Program-made: the position numbers and the translations under genes
Shown: piece after piece, positions 40,757-40,868 of the stretch
Numbering within the stretch: position 1 is the stretch's first letter
How the letters are laid out: every line of letters begins with the position of its first letter
Origin: Arthrobacter sp. E3
GTDB taxonomy: Bacteria; Actinomycetota; Actinomycetes; Actinomycetales; Micrococcaceae
Length of the DNA stretch: 40,868 bases
Direction of reading: 5' to 3'
Assembly (NCBI RefSeq): GCF_017353415.1
Contig: NZ_JAFMPX010000031.1
Coordinates: 1-40,868 of the forward strand
Notes under the pieces: model-generated
Database searches by the model: none
What the model saw: only the letters and a program-made list of their open reading frames with translations
Told to the model about the DNA's origin: nothing

Positions 40757-40868
40757 TTAGGTTGGGGGTGGCCGTTGGCAGGCGGGACAGCGGTCGAGCA
40801 TGCCGATGATGATTTCCTGGAGGGCTTTTAGGACGCCGTAAAGACTGTGTCCACCGCTTGAACTTTTG
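40757..40868 (-). CDS. 3' end of an unidentified gene at the window edge
   Basis: The minus-strand frame is open from the right edge to TAA at 40757-40759 and reads GGHSLYGVLKALQEIIIGML followed by DRCPACQRPPPT. The regular amphipathic segment and CPAC motif suggest real coding sequence, and the ending is reminiscent of some transposase C-termini, but 36 codons are too few to decide. Only the C-terminus is inside the window. Confidence 0.4.
   Translation of the reverse strand, partial: KSSSGGHSLYGVLKALQEIIIGMLDRCPACQRPPPT

Overview
The window is high-GC actinobacterial chromosome, most likely from the Micrococcaceae (Arthrobacter and relatives). This rests on strong G/C third-position bias, a mycothiol-type DinB/maleylpyruvate-isomerase protein, PcrA and SucCD proteins of actinobacterial type, paired MutS-domain ATPases, and many genes whose start codon lies 5-7 nt after a TAnnnT -10 box (leaderless promoters). 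Genus-level placement is inference.

Layout. 0-5.6 kb: a 5'-truncated APC permease behind a terminator, a bacterial eRF1-like (baeRF) protein, an inverted-repeat extragenic element, a divergent XRE-cupin regulator / sodium:solute symporter pair with a palindrome inside the shared promoter, and a small membrane protein. 5.6-7.8 kb: a gene graveyard with a frameshifted small gene, an XRE regulator broken by an amber codon, a cupin gene fused to a decayed group II intron reverse transcriptase piece, and one stray copy of a short repeat that recurs at 26.7-29.4 kb. 7.8-13.8 kb: a lipoyl-domain protein with a histidine phosphatase carrying an unknown C-terminal domain, two overlapping MutS-family ATPases, and a divergent MFS transporter. 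13.8-21 kb: mostly metabolic genes, namely a divergent enolase paralogue, family I inorganic pyrophosphatase, a ferritin-like/VIT1 metal transporter, a LOG-family protein and sucD-sucC. 21-26.4 kb: a DinB-like protein, a lipoprotein, a VOC protein, a secreted-type protein missing its signal peptide, and pcrA.

26.4-30.4 kb is the most unusual part. Short ORFs (DUF6226-like, three tiny two-helix membrane proteins, an unknown 185-residue protein, a stand-alone Clp N-domain protein) are separated by degenerate copies of one short repeat (core GGAACNNTCWGYGGGAM), always in the same orientation, with one ORF per interval. Most of these ORFs have their own leaderless promoter. The layout is that of a gene-cassette array without a visible recombinase.

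30.4-40.9 kb: inositol-monophosphatase-family enzyme and a divergent membrane protein, tRNA-Arg(CCT), RarD-like and YnfA transporters, a NUDIX hydrolase, M20 amidohydrolase, an ABC exporter, a complete cystine-type ABC importer operon, a small lipoprotein, and the 3' end of an unidentified gene running off the right edge.

All family assignments come from reading motifs by eye; no database search was run.
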